A stretch of 32,574 nucleotides of DNA. Source: an uncultured Lachnospiraceae bacterium (lineage in GTDB: Bacteria > Bacillota > Clostridia > Lachnospirales > Lachnospiraceae). This document shows, one piece after another, positions 1 to 7,927 of this stretch (position 1 is the stretch's first letter; each line of letters begins with the position of its first letter). The notes below the pieces were generated by a model that was not told the origin of the DNA, made no database searches, and was given only the letters and a program-made list of their open reading frames with translations. The stretch spans positions 5,630 to 38,203 of the forward strand of contig CAJTOR010000035.1 in the NCBI GenBank assembly GCA_910577675.1, written 5' to 3'. The translations under genes were made by a program, and so were the position numbers.

Positions 1-60
1 CCAAGAAACCTCTTCCGGGCATCGTCCGCGGATTTGCTGTTTTAGTTCCGCACATCCAGC

Positions 61-642
61 CTAGAGTATCCCTGCAAAGCCGCTGAATGCGATTGCCATC
101 AGCCCCGCGGTTACCAGTACCATCGGGGAACCCTTAAATACTTCCGGCACTTCGTTGTGTTCCGTGCGCTCGCGCACACCCGCCATGATAATGATTGCAA
201 TGGTAAAACCGACAGCCGTACCAAAGCCGTTCCACATGCTCTTTAAAACGCCATACCCCTCATCTGTGTTTGTAATTGCCACGCCAAGCACAGCGCAGTT
301 TGTCGTGATAAGCGGCAGGTAAACGCCGAGCGCATTGTACAGGGCTGGCATATATTTTTTAAGCACCATCTCAATAAACTGCACAAGTGCGGCAATCACC
401 ACAATAAACACAATCGTCCGCATATAGGTCAGGTTGATATGGCTGTTGCTCAAAATCCCGTTGTAGATGGCAGCCGTAATACCGGAGGCGATCGTAATGA
501 CAAAAATAACCGCCCCGCCCATACCCGCCGCCGTTTCCGTGCGCTTTGACACGCCTAGGAAAGGACAGAGTCCAAGGAACTGGCTTAGCACTACATTGTT
601 GACCAATGCCGCCCCCACGAGCAATAAGATCATCTCTTTCAT
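61..642 (-). CDS. rnfA: Rnf complex membrane subunit A
   Basis: This 193-residue polytopic membrane protein is subunit A of the Rnf complex, which couples electron flow from reduced ferredoxin to NAD+ to ion export across the cytoplasmic membrane. About six hydrophobic segments are visible. The two family cysteines are present, C26 in LGLCPFLG and C116 in TTNCAVLG; in characterised complexes the equivalent cysteines of RnfA and RnfE hold a membrane-embedded iron-sulfur cluster. The start is set by AAGGTG seven bases upstream, and its ATG overlaps the rnfE stop as ATGA, so translation is coupled. It is the last complete gene of the operon in the window. The 60 bases beyond its stop contain no convincing rnfB start, so rnfB should begin just outside. 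Confidence 0.96.
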   Translation of the reverse strand: MKEMILLLVGAALVNNVVLSQFLGLCPFLGVSKRTETAAGMGGAVIFVITIASGITAAIYNGILSNSHINLTYMRTIVFIVVIAALVQFIEMVLKKYMPALYNALGVYLPLITTNCAVLGVAITNTDEGYGVLKSMWNGFGTAVGFTIAIIIMAGVRERTEHNEVPEVFKGSPMVLVTAGLMAIAFSGFAGIL

Positions 643-1451
643 TTCGTTTCACCTTCCTTCTTTCCTGCATCTGTCTGGGCTGCCGCCTTCTTCGCAGCAG
701 CCTCCTTAGCAGCCGCAGCCCTCTTTGCCGCAGCTTCCGCTGCAATGCGCTCCCTCTCCTGCGCAAGAACGGCATGGTTTGCCGCACAGATCTCACCGCT
801 GCAATTACTGCAATTCCCGCCGCAGGCGATTGTCCCTTCTGCCCTCTGCACATTTGTTGCGGACGGCAGTTTAAACTTATTCTGTAAACAGGTCAGTGCC
901 GCAAGCACGAAGAACGCGCCCGGCGCGCGGACAAAGATTGCCATCGGCACATAGGCATCCGGCATAATATGGAGCCCGAAAATCGTGCCCGCGCCGAGAA
1001 GCTCGCGGAAAATACCGATTGCCGTAAGTCCCGCCGTAAAACCAAGCCCCATCCCGACACCGTCAAAAATCGACGGCAGCACTGGGTTTTTGGACGCGTA
1101 TGACTCGGCACGTCCAAGGATAATGCAGTTTACTACAATAAGAGGGATATAGATACCTAACGACTGGTTTAATGACGGCAGGTAAGCCTTCAAAAGCATC
1201 TGCACAATTGTAACGAACGAAGCGACCACCACGATAAACGCAGGCATTCTCACTTTGTCCGGTATCACTTTGCGCAGAAGGGAAATCAACATATTGGACA
1301 TAACCAGTACAACGGTTGTTGTCAGCCCCATGCCCAGACCGTTCTTTGCCGAGATTGTGACGGCAAGTGTCGGACACATACCGAGCATCAGCACAAAAGT
1401 CGGATTCTCTTTGATAATACCATTATAAATACGTTCCGTGCACTTATTCAT
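639..1451 (-). CDS. rnfE: Rnf complex membrane subunit E with Cys-rich tail
   Basis: RnfE is the partner of RnfA in the membrane core of the Rnf complex. The ATG at 1449-1451 has AGGAGG eight bases upstream and gives 270 residues; an in-frame GTG nine bases further out is less likely. The core of about 195 residues is typical, with the paired cysteines in GMCPTLA (C26) and VVNCIILG (C109). Unlike the roughly 200-residue minimal form, it carries a tail of about 75 residues. The tail has four closely spaced cysteines in CX3CX2CX4C spacing (C210, C214, C217, C222), then an Ala/Lys/Glu-rich segment likely to form a long helix. The cysteine cluster suggests metal or Fe-S binding, which is inference. 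It overlaps rnfG by 8 nt and rnfA by 4 nt. Confidence 0.95.
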   Translation of the reverse strand: MNKCTERIYNGIIKENPTFVLMLGMCPTLAVTISAKNGLGMGLTTTVVLVMSNMLISLLRKVIPDKVRMPAFIVVVASFVTIVQMLLKAYLPSLNQSLGIYIPLIVVNCIILGRAESYASKNPVLPSIFDGVGMGLGFTAGLTAIGIFRELLGAGTIFGLHIMPDAYVPMAIFVRAPGAFFVLAALTCLQNKFKLPSATNVQRAEGTIACGGNCSNCSGEICAANHAVLAQERERIAAEAAAKRAAAAKEAAAKKAAAQTDAGKKEGETK

Positions 1452-2100
1452 TTCCGGCACCTCCTATCCCTGATGCTACCATATCCGAGGCAAAACACAA
1501 CCCGGCGTTGACCGCGCCGGTCACAGCTTTTGTTGTGACGGTCGCGCCGCTGATCGCATCAATTTCGTTTTCTTCTGTCGCGCCGGTCTTTACATAGACA
1601 AGCTCAAACGCATTCTTGCCGATAAACTGATCCTTAAACGCCGCCTCATCCGCTTTCATACCAAAGCCCGGCGTTTCGTTCAGCGTCACAAATGCAATGC
1701 CCGTAATCGCACCGTCCAGCCGGTAACCCATCGTCATCGTGATTGCGCCGCCATAGCCTTTCTTTGTTGTCACAGTCATCACATAGCCCAGAGGTTTTCC
1801 GGAGGCATCAAGTGCCAGCCCAGCCTCGCTAATCACAATACTCTCAAACCCGTTCTCTTTTAAAAGCTCTTCTGCGGACGCTACCTTTGCCGCAACCGCC
1901 GCATCGTCCGTTACAATCGAAACTGCTTCCGGATATACCTCGCGGTACGCCGCTTCCTTTGCCGCTGCCTCCTGCTCTGCAATGCGATCCTTTGTCATCT
2001 CGTTGACAAAGCCAAGCAACACTGCCGCCACTAAGGTGATAATACAGAGCGCAAGGGCATCCTTTATGATGGAAGCACTATTTTTCTTATTTTCTGACAT
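1444..2100 (-). CDS. rnfG: Rnf complex FMN-binding subunit G
   Basis: RnfG is a membrane-anchored flavoprotein that carries covalently bound FMN and passes electrons through the Rnf complex. The 218-residue product has one N-terminal membrane segment (about residues 14-33) followed by an extracytoplasmic FMN-binding domain. The flavinylation motif is SGATVT near the C-terminus, with T187 the expected FMN-phosphate attachment residue. I chose the ATG at 2098-2100 because GGGAGGG lies just upstream; the longer in-frame ATG at 2119-2121 would put the ribosome binding site inside the coding sequence. It overlaps rnfD by 14 nt and rnfE by 8 nt, as expected for a tightly coupled operon. Confidence 0.95.
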   Translation of the reverse strand: MSENKKNSASIIKDALALCIITLVAAVLLGFVNEMTKDRIAEQEAAAKEAAYREVYPEAVSIVTDDAAVAAKVASAEELLKENGFESIVISEAGLALDASGKPLGYVMTVTTKKGYGGAITMTMGYRLDGAITGIAFVTLNETPGFGMKADEAAFKDQFIGKNAFELVYVKTGATEENEIDAISGATVTTKAVTGAVNAGLCFASDMVASGIGGAGNE

Positions 2101-3073
2101 ACTGCTTCCCTCCCTTCCCAAATGCGCGCGGCATTGTATACTTTTCGATCAGCGGAACCAGAAGATTACAGAAAATAATCGCGTAGGATACTCCCTCTGC
2201 ACTGCCGCCAAAAATACGGAATATTCCGGTAAGAATTCCGAGGCAGATACCGAATACAATACGCCCCACCGGTGTAACCGGACTGGTCACATAGTCAGTT
2301 GCCATAAAAAATGCCCCGAGCATCAGACCGCCGCCGCAAAGCTGCTTTGCAAGGTATGTAAGATCGAACCCATGTCCGCTAAATAACAGTACAAATACCG
2401 CAAAACTGCCGAGGTAGGCAAGCGGGATGCGCAGTGAGATCACACCGCGCACCACCAGGTACGCCGCGCCAAGCAGAAGAAGCAGCGCGCTTGTCTCTCC
2501 GATCACGCCGCCCGTAAACCCAAAAAACATATCAAAAAGCGAAGTTTCCCCCACTCCTTCTTTTAATACTGCAAGTGGTGTCGCGGATGAGAGTCCGTCC
2601 ACCGAAGCGATACCGTTCATAAAAACGCCACTGCCCTTTTCCACTGCAAATGATGCCATCTGGCTGGCAAAACAGATAAGAAGGAAACACCTCGCCGCAA
2701 GTGCCGGGTTCATAAAATTCTGTCCAAGACCACCATAGAGTTCTTTTACCACAATTATTGCAAACGCACTGCCAATCACAGGCATCCAGAGAGGAATACC
2801 CGCCGGCAGGTTCATTCCGATCAAAAGCCCCGTCACAATCGCGCTGCATTCATAAGGACCTTTTTTGCGCTTTGAAAACTTATAAAACAGATATTCCGAA
2901 ATCACGCAGGATGTCACGCTCACCAAAAGTACCAAAAGTGCCCGGAACCCGAACTGTACTATCCCAAACAGACATGCCGGTGCGAGCGCGATCACCACGT
3001 CCCGCATGATGCCAGCCGTTGTCACACTGCTTCTGACATGAGGAGAAGCAGATACATGATACAAATTTTTCAT
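2087..3073 (-). CDS. rnfD: Rnf complex membrane subunit D
   Basis: RnfD is a 328-residue polytopic subunit related to NqrB that carries covalent FMN and is thought to be central to ion translocation. About nine hydrophobic segments are visible. The flavin attachment region reads DGLSSATPLA, with T165 as the expected FMN-linked threonine; the residue before AT is Ser where many homologues have Gly. The ATG has AAGGA six bases upstream. It starts 14 bases after the rnfC stop and overlaps rnfG by 14 bases, in the usual C-D-G-E-A-B order. The length is normal and nothing suggests damage. Confidence 0.95.
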   Translation of the reverse strand: MKNLYHVSASPHVRSSVTTAGIMRDVVIALAPACLFGIVQFGFRALLVLLVSVTSCVISEYLFYKFSKRKKGPYECSAIVTGLLIGMNLPAGIPLWMPVIGSAFAIIVVKELYGGLGQNFMNPALAARCFLLICFASQMASFAVEKGSGVFMNGIASVDGLSSATPLAVLKEGVGETSLFDMFFGFTGGVIGETSALLLLLGAAYLVVRGVISLRIPLAYLGSFAVFVLLFSGHGFDLTYLAKQLCGGGLMLGAFFMATDYVTSPVTPVGRIVFGICLGILTGIFRIFGGSAEGVSYAIIFCNLLVPLIEKYTMPRAFGKGGKQYVRK

Positions 3074-3087
3074 TTCATCCTTCCCCC

Positions 3088-4410
3088 TTATTTCTTCCTT
3101 CTCGCATCGAGTACACTCTTGCGCGCCTGCTTAAACGCCTGTGTCAGACGCAGTTTCGCCGGGCAGACAAAAGTACAGGAGCCGCACTCACAGCACTCCA
3201 TGCCGTTCAGCTTTTCAAATGCCTCATAATCGGAGCGCATTGCTGCCGGATAGAGCTTTTGTGGAACGATTCCCTCCGGGCAGGCGTTCACACACCGCCC
3301 ACAGTGGATGCATGCGCCCGGCTCAAAGGCAGCTACCTCATCTTTTTTCAGTGCCAAAAGTGCCGAGGAAGTTTTTGTTACCGGGATATTTAACGAAAAG
3401 AGCGCCTGCCCCATCATTGGTCCACCCGAGATAATCTTCTGCGGTTCCTCGGTAAACCCGCCCGCGGCTTCTAAAAGTTCCGCGTAACATGTTCCGGTGC
3501 GCACCACAAAATTTCGCGGATCTTTCACTGCATCCCCCGTCACTGTGACAATGCGGCGGATAAGAGGGGTGCTCTGTGCAACTGCTAGATACACCGAGAT
3601 CACGCTGTCCACATTGTTCACGATGCAGCCCGCATCCGCAGGTAACATCGAGGAATTGATCTGTCTGCCTGTCACCGCATAGATCAGCATGCGCTCCGCC
3701 CCCTGCGGATACTTCGTTTTAAGGGGCATTACGGTGATGCGCTCTTCTTTTTCCACAAGCGCCGAGAGTTTTGCGACCGCCTCCGGCTTATTGTCCTCCA
3801 CGGCAATCACGCCTTTTGCGTGGTCAAAAAGTCTTAGGATCACATTCAGTCCGCCGATCAGCCGCTCAGGTTCCTCAAGCATCATCCTGTAGTCCGAAGT
3901 CAGATATGGCTCACATTCCGAACCGTTTACGATTACATAGTCGATCTCATTTTCATTTTTCGGGGTCAGCTTTACATGGGTCGGGAAACCTGCCCCACCC
4001 ATACCGACAATCCCCGCTTCTCTTACATAATTGCGGATTTCCTCCTTGGAAAGTTTTGATACATCCCTCGTTTTCCCAAAATCCGGAACCGTCTCATAAG
4101 CTCCATCGTTTTCTACCACTACGGATTCCACCATTGAACCGTTTACCATCTGACGCGGCTCTATGGATTTGACCGTGCCAGAAACCGAACTGATTACACA
4201 TGCGGATACAAAGCCGCCCGCTTCTGCGAGTTTCTGACCGACGAGGACATGCTCGCCTTTTTCTACGATGACTTTCGCCGGGGCACCGATATGCTGCGAT
4301 ACCGGGTAAACCATCTCCCCTTTCGGAAGCAGCACCGTGGTCGGCTTATCCATCGATAGCTCTTTTCCCTCAAACGGATGGCTTCCGCCGCGAAAAGTTC
4401 CTGCTGCCAT
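3088..4410 (-). CDS. rnfC: Rnf complex NADH-side Fe-S subunit C
   Basis: RnfC is the peripheral subunit where NAD+ is reduced. The 440-residue product starts MAAGTFRGG. It has an N-terminal biotinyl-like region, a glycine-rich nucleotide/FMN site (GMGGAGFPTH), and a C-terminal dicluster ferredoxin domain with CIHCGRCVNACP and CCECGSCTFVCP, enough for two [4Fe-4S] clusters. The frame is open for 57 more codons upstream. The start at 4408-4410 is preferred because GGAGG (4418-4422) sits seven bases before it, and the upstream codons overlap strong inverted repeats and match nothing in the family. It is the first gene of the rnf operon and is preceded by a structured leader. Confidence 0.96.
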   Translation of the reverse strand: MAAGTFRGGSHPFEGKELSMDKPTTVLLPKGEMVYPVSQHIGAPAKVIVEKGEHVLVGQKLAEAGGFVSACVISSVSGTVKSIEPRQMVNGSMVESVVVENDGAYETVPDFGKTRDVSKLSKEEIRNYVREAGIVGMGGAGFPTHVKLTPKNENEIDYVIVNGSECEPYLTSDYRMMLEEPERLIGGLNVILRLFDHAKGVIAVEDNKPEAVAKLSALVEKEERITVMPLKTKYPQGAERMLIYAVTGRQINSSMLPADAGCIVNNVDSVISVYLAVAQSTPLIRRIVTVTGDAVKDPRNFVVRTGTCYAELLEAAGGFTEEPQKIISGGPMMGQALFSLNIPVTKTSSALLALKKDEVAAFEPGACIHCGRCVNACPEGIVPQKLYPAAMRSDYEAFEKLNGMECCECGSCTFVCPAKLRLTQAFKQARKSVLDARRKK

Positions 4411-4435
4411 AACAAACCCTCCTATTTTTAGTTCC

Positions 4436-4584
4436 GTATACACCCTACTTTTGCCATTCCCTTGGAATAAATTTCCACCCACGCTGCTCATGGCATCTTC
4501 TTCCGACTCTGTTCCGGTGTATACTGTTTTGTACGCTTCTTCCTCATGCCAGGTATGCCCTCCCTGCGGTTGGCAGGGCATACC
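4436..4584 (-). promoter_or_regulatory. Structured 5' leader of the rnf operon
   Basis: The rnfC leader contains several perfect complementary arms on the minus strand. A 10-bp hairpin pairs 4552-4561 with 4575-4584. Downstream, three nested helices form: a 9-bp stem (4516-4524 with 4436-4444), inside it a 6-bp stem (4490-4495 with 4452-4457), and inside that a 5-bp hairpin (4473-4477 with 4463-4467). The closing 9-bp stem ends 14 bases before the rnfC ribosome binding site, a usual place for a translational riboswitch. I do not recognise the class. The arms are seen in the sequence; regulation is inference. Confidence 0.5.
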
Positions 4585-4820
4585 ATGATGGGCAGAATAT
4601 CTTATAATACTATATCACATCCGCAAGTTTTTTTAAATGTTTTTTTTCAATATTATCTATTCTTTTTATATTTTCTGTAAATTTCTCCATATTTCTGGGA
4701 ATACAAAAACTGTATTTTTTAGAAATTGTTGCGCTGCAATACTGCTGCCCAAATAATTTTTCTATAATAAGGTAATCTTTCAGAATGTTAAGAAAATTGT
4801 AAGAATTTCAGGATAATTTA

Positions 4821-4849
4821 TTGAAATTTTTATGGAAGTGTGATATCAT
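4821..4849 (+). promoter_or_regulatory. Promoter of the first chemoreceptor gene
   Basis: A TTGAAA -35 (4821-4826) lies 17 bases before a TATCAT -10 (4844-4849), which also carries the extended TG motif. This fits the housekeeping sigma factor. The sigma-D type motif usual for chemotaxis genes is not seen. Transcription would start near 4856, leaving an untranslated leader of about 200 nt. Confidence 0.65.
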
Positions 4850-4855
4850 ATATAG

Positions 4856-5060
4856 CAAAGAATTCTGGAATTCTAGCATCGGCTGGGTACGTTCCAAGAT
4901 AGATCGAGGTAAAAATTATGCGGCATATACATAATGATGATAAGCCGCCTCCTTTTCCTTAAAATTCCCATACGGACATACATATCTAAACCTACCACTT
5001 TACATATGGACGGGTTCCTGCTAAAACGAAATTTATAAGAGAAAAAAATGGGGGCTTTTT
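4856..5060 (+). promoter_or_regulatory. Long 5' leader of the chemoreceptor mRNA
   Basis: The 200-nt leader contains a short hairpin around 4859-4874 (AGAAT/ATTCT arms). A second stem pairs GCGGC (4920-4924) with GCCGC (4944-4948) and is followed by a pyrimidine/T-rich run, so it could act as a weak attenuator. Riboswitches, for example for cyclic di-GMP, are known upstream of chemoreceptor genes, but I do not find the conserved cyclic di-GMP-I core here. The function is unassigned. Confidence 0.35.
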
Positions 5061-6842
5061 ATGAATAATTTAAAAGTTAGAAATTTATTAACACTAATCA
5101 CAGCTTCATTGGTCTGCCTGGTTGCATTTATCCTTGCGGGTATTTCCATCTATAATATCAAGACTGCGACCAACCGTTCTTCCGCCGAATATGAAAATGC
5201 AATGTACAACGGTTACCAGCTTGAGCTTAAATCCCAGGTACAGAGCGCAATCAATGTATTGCAGGCGGAATATAACAAAATCCAGACGGAAGGCATCACG
5301 GAGGAAGAGGCAAAAGATCACGCAAAAGAGATTATCCGTGAAATGCGTTACCGGGATGACCAAAGCGGTTATTTCTGGATTGATGACACGGACTATATCC
5401 TGATTATGCATTCTGTATTGCAAGATCAGGAGGGGAATAACCGTTATGATGTCAAAGACCAGAATGGTGTCTACTTTGAACAGGCCATTATCAAAACAGG
5501 CACCAGCGCCGCCAAATGTGGGTACAATGAATTTTATTTTACCAAGGCGGACGGCGTGACAGTAGCGCCGAAGCTCTCGTATTCCCAGCTATTTGAGCCC
5601 TGGAACTGGATTGTTTCCACGGGAAATTATATCGACGAGATGCAGGCGGAAATGGCAGACAGCCAAAATGCAATCAGCCGTCAGTTTACCCAGTTTTTAA
5701 CTTTAATTATCAGTATGACTGTGATTTTGATTGTACTTTCCTTTATTCTTGCAAGGGTGCTTGGCTCCGCAATCTGCAAACCGCTTGAAAAAATCCAGCA
5801 GCTTGCAATGCGTTTGTCAGGTGGAAATCTGTCAAGACCGGTCGATGTTTACGGTGAGAATGAACTTGGGCAAACCGCTAAGGCTCTGAATGAAGCGCAG
5901 ACCAATATGGTTTCCCTGCTTGCCGATGTCAAGGGAACCTCCGATCTTCTCACGGCAGCGGTTGCCGAGTTTAAGGTGAACTTCTCCATGATGGGCGGTT
6001 CCATACAGAATGTTGCACTCGCAGTAAATGAGATTGCCCAAAACAGCACAGGCCAGGCAAGTTCCACCACGGAAGCTTCCTCCGGTATCGGTGTAATTTC
6101 CCAGAGTATTGACAAGACCGCAGCGGAAGCAGGTTCCCTGGAGATGAACACAAAGACCATGCAGGATTATTCCAGCAAGTCCATGCAGACATTAGAGGAA
6201 CTGATGGATATCAGCACACAGACAAAGCAGGATATCGGTGAGATGTATTCCCAGACGGAAACGACAAACAGTTCCGTTGAGAAAATCCGCCAGGCGGCGG
6301 ACCTGATCTCCCAGATTTCCTCCCAGACCAACCTCCTCTCTCTCAACGCATCCATCGAAGCTGCCAGGGCTGGGGATTCCGGACGTGGTTTTGCGGTGGT
6401 TGCAGGGGAAATCGGGAACCTCGCCACACAGTCCGACGCGACAGCGCAGGAAATCAACAAGATTATCAACGAACTGACGAACAACTCCAACAAATCCGTC
6501 GAGATTATGAACCGCATCAACGATATTTCCAAACAGCAGCTTGAGGCACTTGACAATACAGAACATATGTTCGCCAATCTGCAAAAGTCACTGGAATCCT
6601 GTATTGAATCAACAAATGTTATTACACAGCATATCTCCCATGTCAACGAACAGAAAGATAAGATTATGGGCAGTGTAAATACCTTGAGCGAACTGGCGAC
6701 TTCCAATGCCGCTTCGACCGAGGAAACTTCAAGTATGGCAACAGAACTGGAAAATGCGGTGAGTGTATCATCCAATATTGTGGAAGATTTATCCGCAGAT
6801 GTTGCTAAATTAGCCCGCGCAATGGGTCAGTTCCAGATTTAA
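5061..6842 (+). CDS. Methyl-accepting chemotaxis protein, single Cache sensor
   Basis: This 593-residue chemoreceptor senses a small ligand outside the cell and controls the CheA kinase through CheW. Visible parts in order are a membrane segment (about 9-32), an extracellular single Cache domain with the characteristic SGYFWID element (102-108), a second membrane segment (about 212-234), a HAMP linker (about 235-285), and a long coiled-coil signalling domain. The conserved hairpin tip ISSQTNLLSLNASIEAARAG is near residue 416. The ligand is unknown; single Cache domains of this type often bind short carboxylic acids. Its own promoter, long leader and terminator make it monocistronic. No CheB/CheR-tethering pentapeptide is obvious at the C-terminus. 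Confidence 0.94.
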   Translation: MNNLKVRNLLTLITASLVCLVAFILAGISIYNIKTATNRSSAEYENAMYNGYQLELKSQVQSAINVLQAEYNKIQTEGITEEEAKDHAKEIIREMRYRDDQSGYFWIDDTDYILIMHSVLQDQEGNNRYDVKDQNGVYFEQAIIKTGTSAAKCGYNEFYFTKADGVTVAPKLSYSQLFEPWNWIVSTGNYIDEMQAEMADSQNAISRQFTQFLTLIISMTVILIVLSFILARVLGSAICKPLEKIQQLAMRLSGGNLSRPVDVYGENELGQTAKALNEAQTNMVSLLADVKGTSDLLTAAVAEFKVNFSMMGGSIQNVALAVNEIAQNSTGQASSTTEASSGIGVISQSIDKTAAEAGSLEMNTKTMQDYSSKSMQTLEELMDISTQTKQDIGEMYSQTETTNSSVEKIRQAADLISQISSQTNLLSLNASIEAARAGDSGRGFAVVAGEIGNLATQSDATAQEINKIINELTNNSNKSVEIMNRINDISKQQLEALDNTEHMFANLQKSLESCIESTNVITQHISHVNEQKDKIMGSVNTLSELATSNAASTEETSSMATELENAVSVSSNIVEDLSADVAKLARAMGQFQI

Positions 6843-6900
6843 GGAAGCATTGTAACCCGAACCAAATGGGAATCAAAACAGATTTAAAAAGATACTAAAA

Positions 6901-6948
6901 AGAAGCGGGGAGATAGTTTAACACATCTCCCCGCTTCTCTTTTTGTTT
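6901..6948. terminator. Bidirectional intrinsic terminator
   Basis: A 14-bp perfect stem (6901-6914 with 6925-6938) and a 10-nt loop are followed by CTTTTTG on the plus strand. On the minus strand the same stem is followed by TTTT, so the hairpin can end both the chemoreceptor transcript and the convergent transcript whose last gene stops at 6969. Confidence 0.9.
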
Positions 6949-6968
6949 AAGGATATAGCTTGATCTTC

Positions 6969-7913
6969 CTACTGCCTGTTATAATAATTTATTCCTGCAC
7001 TCGGACGGAAATATGTGCGGATATAACCATCTGTTGAAACAACTACAAATTCGTTTGTTTCCTCAAGATAATAAATATCATCCCCATCTTCCGCTTCAAT
7101 CTTGTGCAGTGCATCCGGCGACTGGATAACCCGGTTGGCACCTTCAAGATACTCCTCCTTTGTCGCGTAATCAAATTCATTCCCATGTTTGTCAAAATGT
7201 TGTTCCAGATAGGATTCCCGGCGAAACTCATAGAGGATTTCTATTTCTCCACCATCCTTATCATCCGCTTCCGGCTCTCCCTTGCCATCTTCCCCGTCCG
7301 TCCCAGACGGTGCCTTATCTGGCTCGCCTTTATTGTCCGTCCCGGATGGGACTTTATCCGGTTTCTCCTTATCATCCGTGCCAGACGGAGCCTTATTTGG
7401 CTCATTCTTATCATCCGTTCCAGACGGTGCCCTATCAGATTCATCCTTATCATCTGTCCCAGACGGTGCCCTATCCGGTTCATCCTTATCATCTGTCCCA
7501 GACGATGCCCTATCCGGTTCATCCTTATCATCTGCCCCAGACGGAGCCTTATTTGGCTCATCCTTATCATCCGTCCCGGACGGTGCCTTATCTGGCTCAT
7601 CCGTATCTTCTGCCCCGGATGGAGCTTTATCCGGTTCATCCTTATCTTCCGTCCCGGACGGTGCCTTATCCGGCTTATCCATCTCACCACTCCCGGATGG
7701 TTCCCCGTCCTCTTCCGGAAGCAGTGCCTGTGTTGGTGCCCCCGTTATGGTCACATCGGCTAAATAATTATCCTGACCAGTTTCCTTCCCCTCATCCCCC
7801 ATAAAGCGGTTGCCCACCAGCCCAAGGATAATAAGGACAATAATTCCTGCAAGTGTCCTCCCCCGCTTTGCCGATGTTTTTTGCTGACCGCCCTTTTTCT
7901 GATTATCCTCCAT
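6969..7913 (-). CDS. Membrane-anchored repeat-linker protein with C-terminal globular domain
   Basis: The 314-residue product starts MEDNQKKGG; GGGAGG six bases before the ATG at 7911-7913 favours this over an upstream in-frame GTG. It has a basic cytoplasmic start, one membrane segment (about 21-36), and a short acidic linker. Ten tandem 13-residue repeats of the form DEPDKAPSGTDDK follow, then a globular domain of about 90 residues. The domain contains HFDKHGNEF, an EEYLEGA helix and TNEFVVV...GYIRTYFRP. This arrangement recalls the C-terminal RNase-like domains of polymorphic toxins and phage-associated proteins (barnase/EndoU/colicin E5-D/RelE-like group). I make that link from remembered motifs only. 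It lies 14 bases behind the flavoprotein gene and is probably co-transcribed with it. Confidence 0.8.
   Translation of the reverse strand: MEDNQKKGGQQKTSAKRGRTLAGIIVLIILGLVGNRFMGDEGKETGQDNYLADVTITGAPTQALLPEEDGEPSGSGEMDKPDKAPSGTEDKDEPDKAPSGAEDTDEPDKAPSGTDDKDEPNKAPSGADDKDEPDRASSGTDDKDEPDRAPSGTDDKDESDRAPSGTDDKNEPNKAPSGTDDKEKPDKVPSGTDNKGEPDKAPSGTDGEDGKGEPEADDKDGGEIEILYEFRRESYLEQHFDKHGNEFDYATKEEYLEGANRVIQSPDALHKIEAEDGDDIYYLEETNEFVVVSTDGYIRTYFRPSAGINYYNRQ
7290..7679 (-). repeat. Ten tandem 39-bp coding repeats
   Basis: Ten in-frame 39-bp units encode the 13-residue Asp/Glu/Pro/Lys repeat of the membrane-anchored protein. Units differ mostly at third codon positions and in a few residues (A/V, T/A, K/R, D/N), so the repeat is old enough to have diverged but similar enough for copy-number change. 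Long reading frames on the opposite strand here are by-products of the repeat. Confidence 0.93.
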
Positions 7914-7927
7914 TGCTTTCCTCCCAA

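Larger units (their letters stand above)
4411..5060. other. Divergent intergenic region, rnf operon / chemoreceptor
   Basis: This 650-bp gap separates the minus-strand rnf operon from the plus-strand chemoreceptor. The left third is the folded rnf leader. The middle (about 4590-4820) is very A+T-rich and should hold the rnf promoter; TATTATAAG-like -10 sequences occur near 4595-4605, but I could not find a convincing -35. The right third holds the chemoreceptor promoter and its 200-nt leader. No protein gene is supported here. Confidence 0.6.

Noticed and set aside
1..60. Start of rnfB
   Set aside because: Two ATG codons occur on the minus strand, but neither has a ribosome binding site or an RnfB-like N-terminus, so the gene probably begins outside the window.
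371..853. 160-codon minus-strand frame overlapping rnfA and rnfE
   Set aside because: It is a shadow of two well-supported genes and has an arginine-rich, unlikely product.
4411..4581. 57-codon N-terminal extension of rnfC
   Set aside because: A strong ribosome binding site lies before the internal ATG, family members start there, and the upstream sequence is built of inverted repeats.
7290..7679. Regular 39-bp repeats as a possible CRISPR array
   Set aside because: The units are contiguous, in frame and have no unique spacers; they are coding repeats.
7104..7804. Several long plus-strand reading frames opposite the repeat protein
   Set aside because: They arise because a 39-bp in-frame repeat keeps the other frames open. 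They lack ribosome binding sites and their products are low-complexity.
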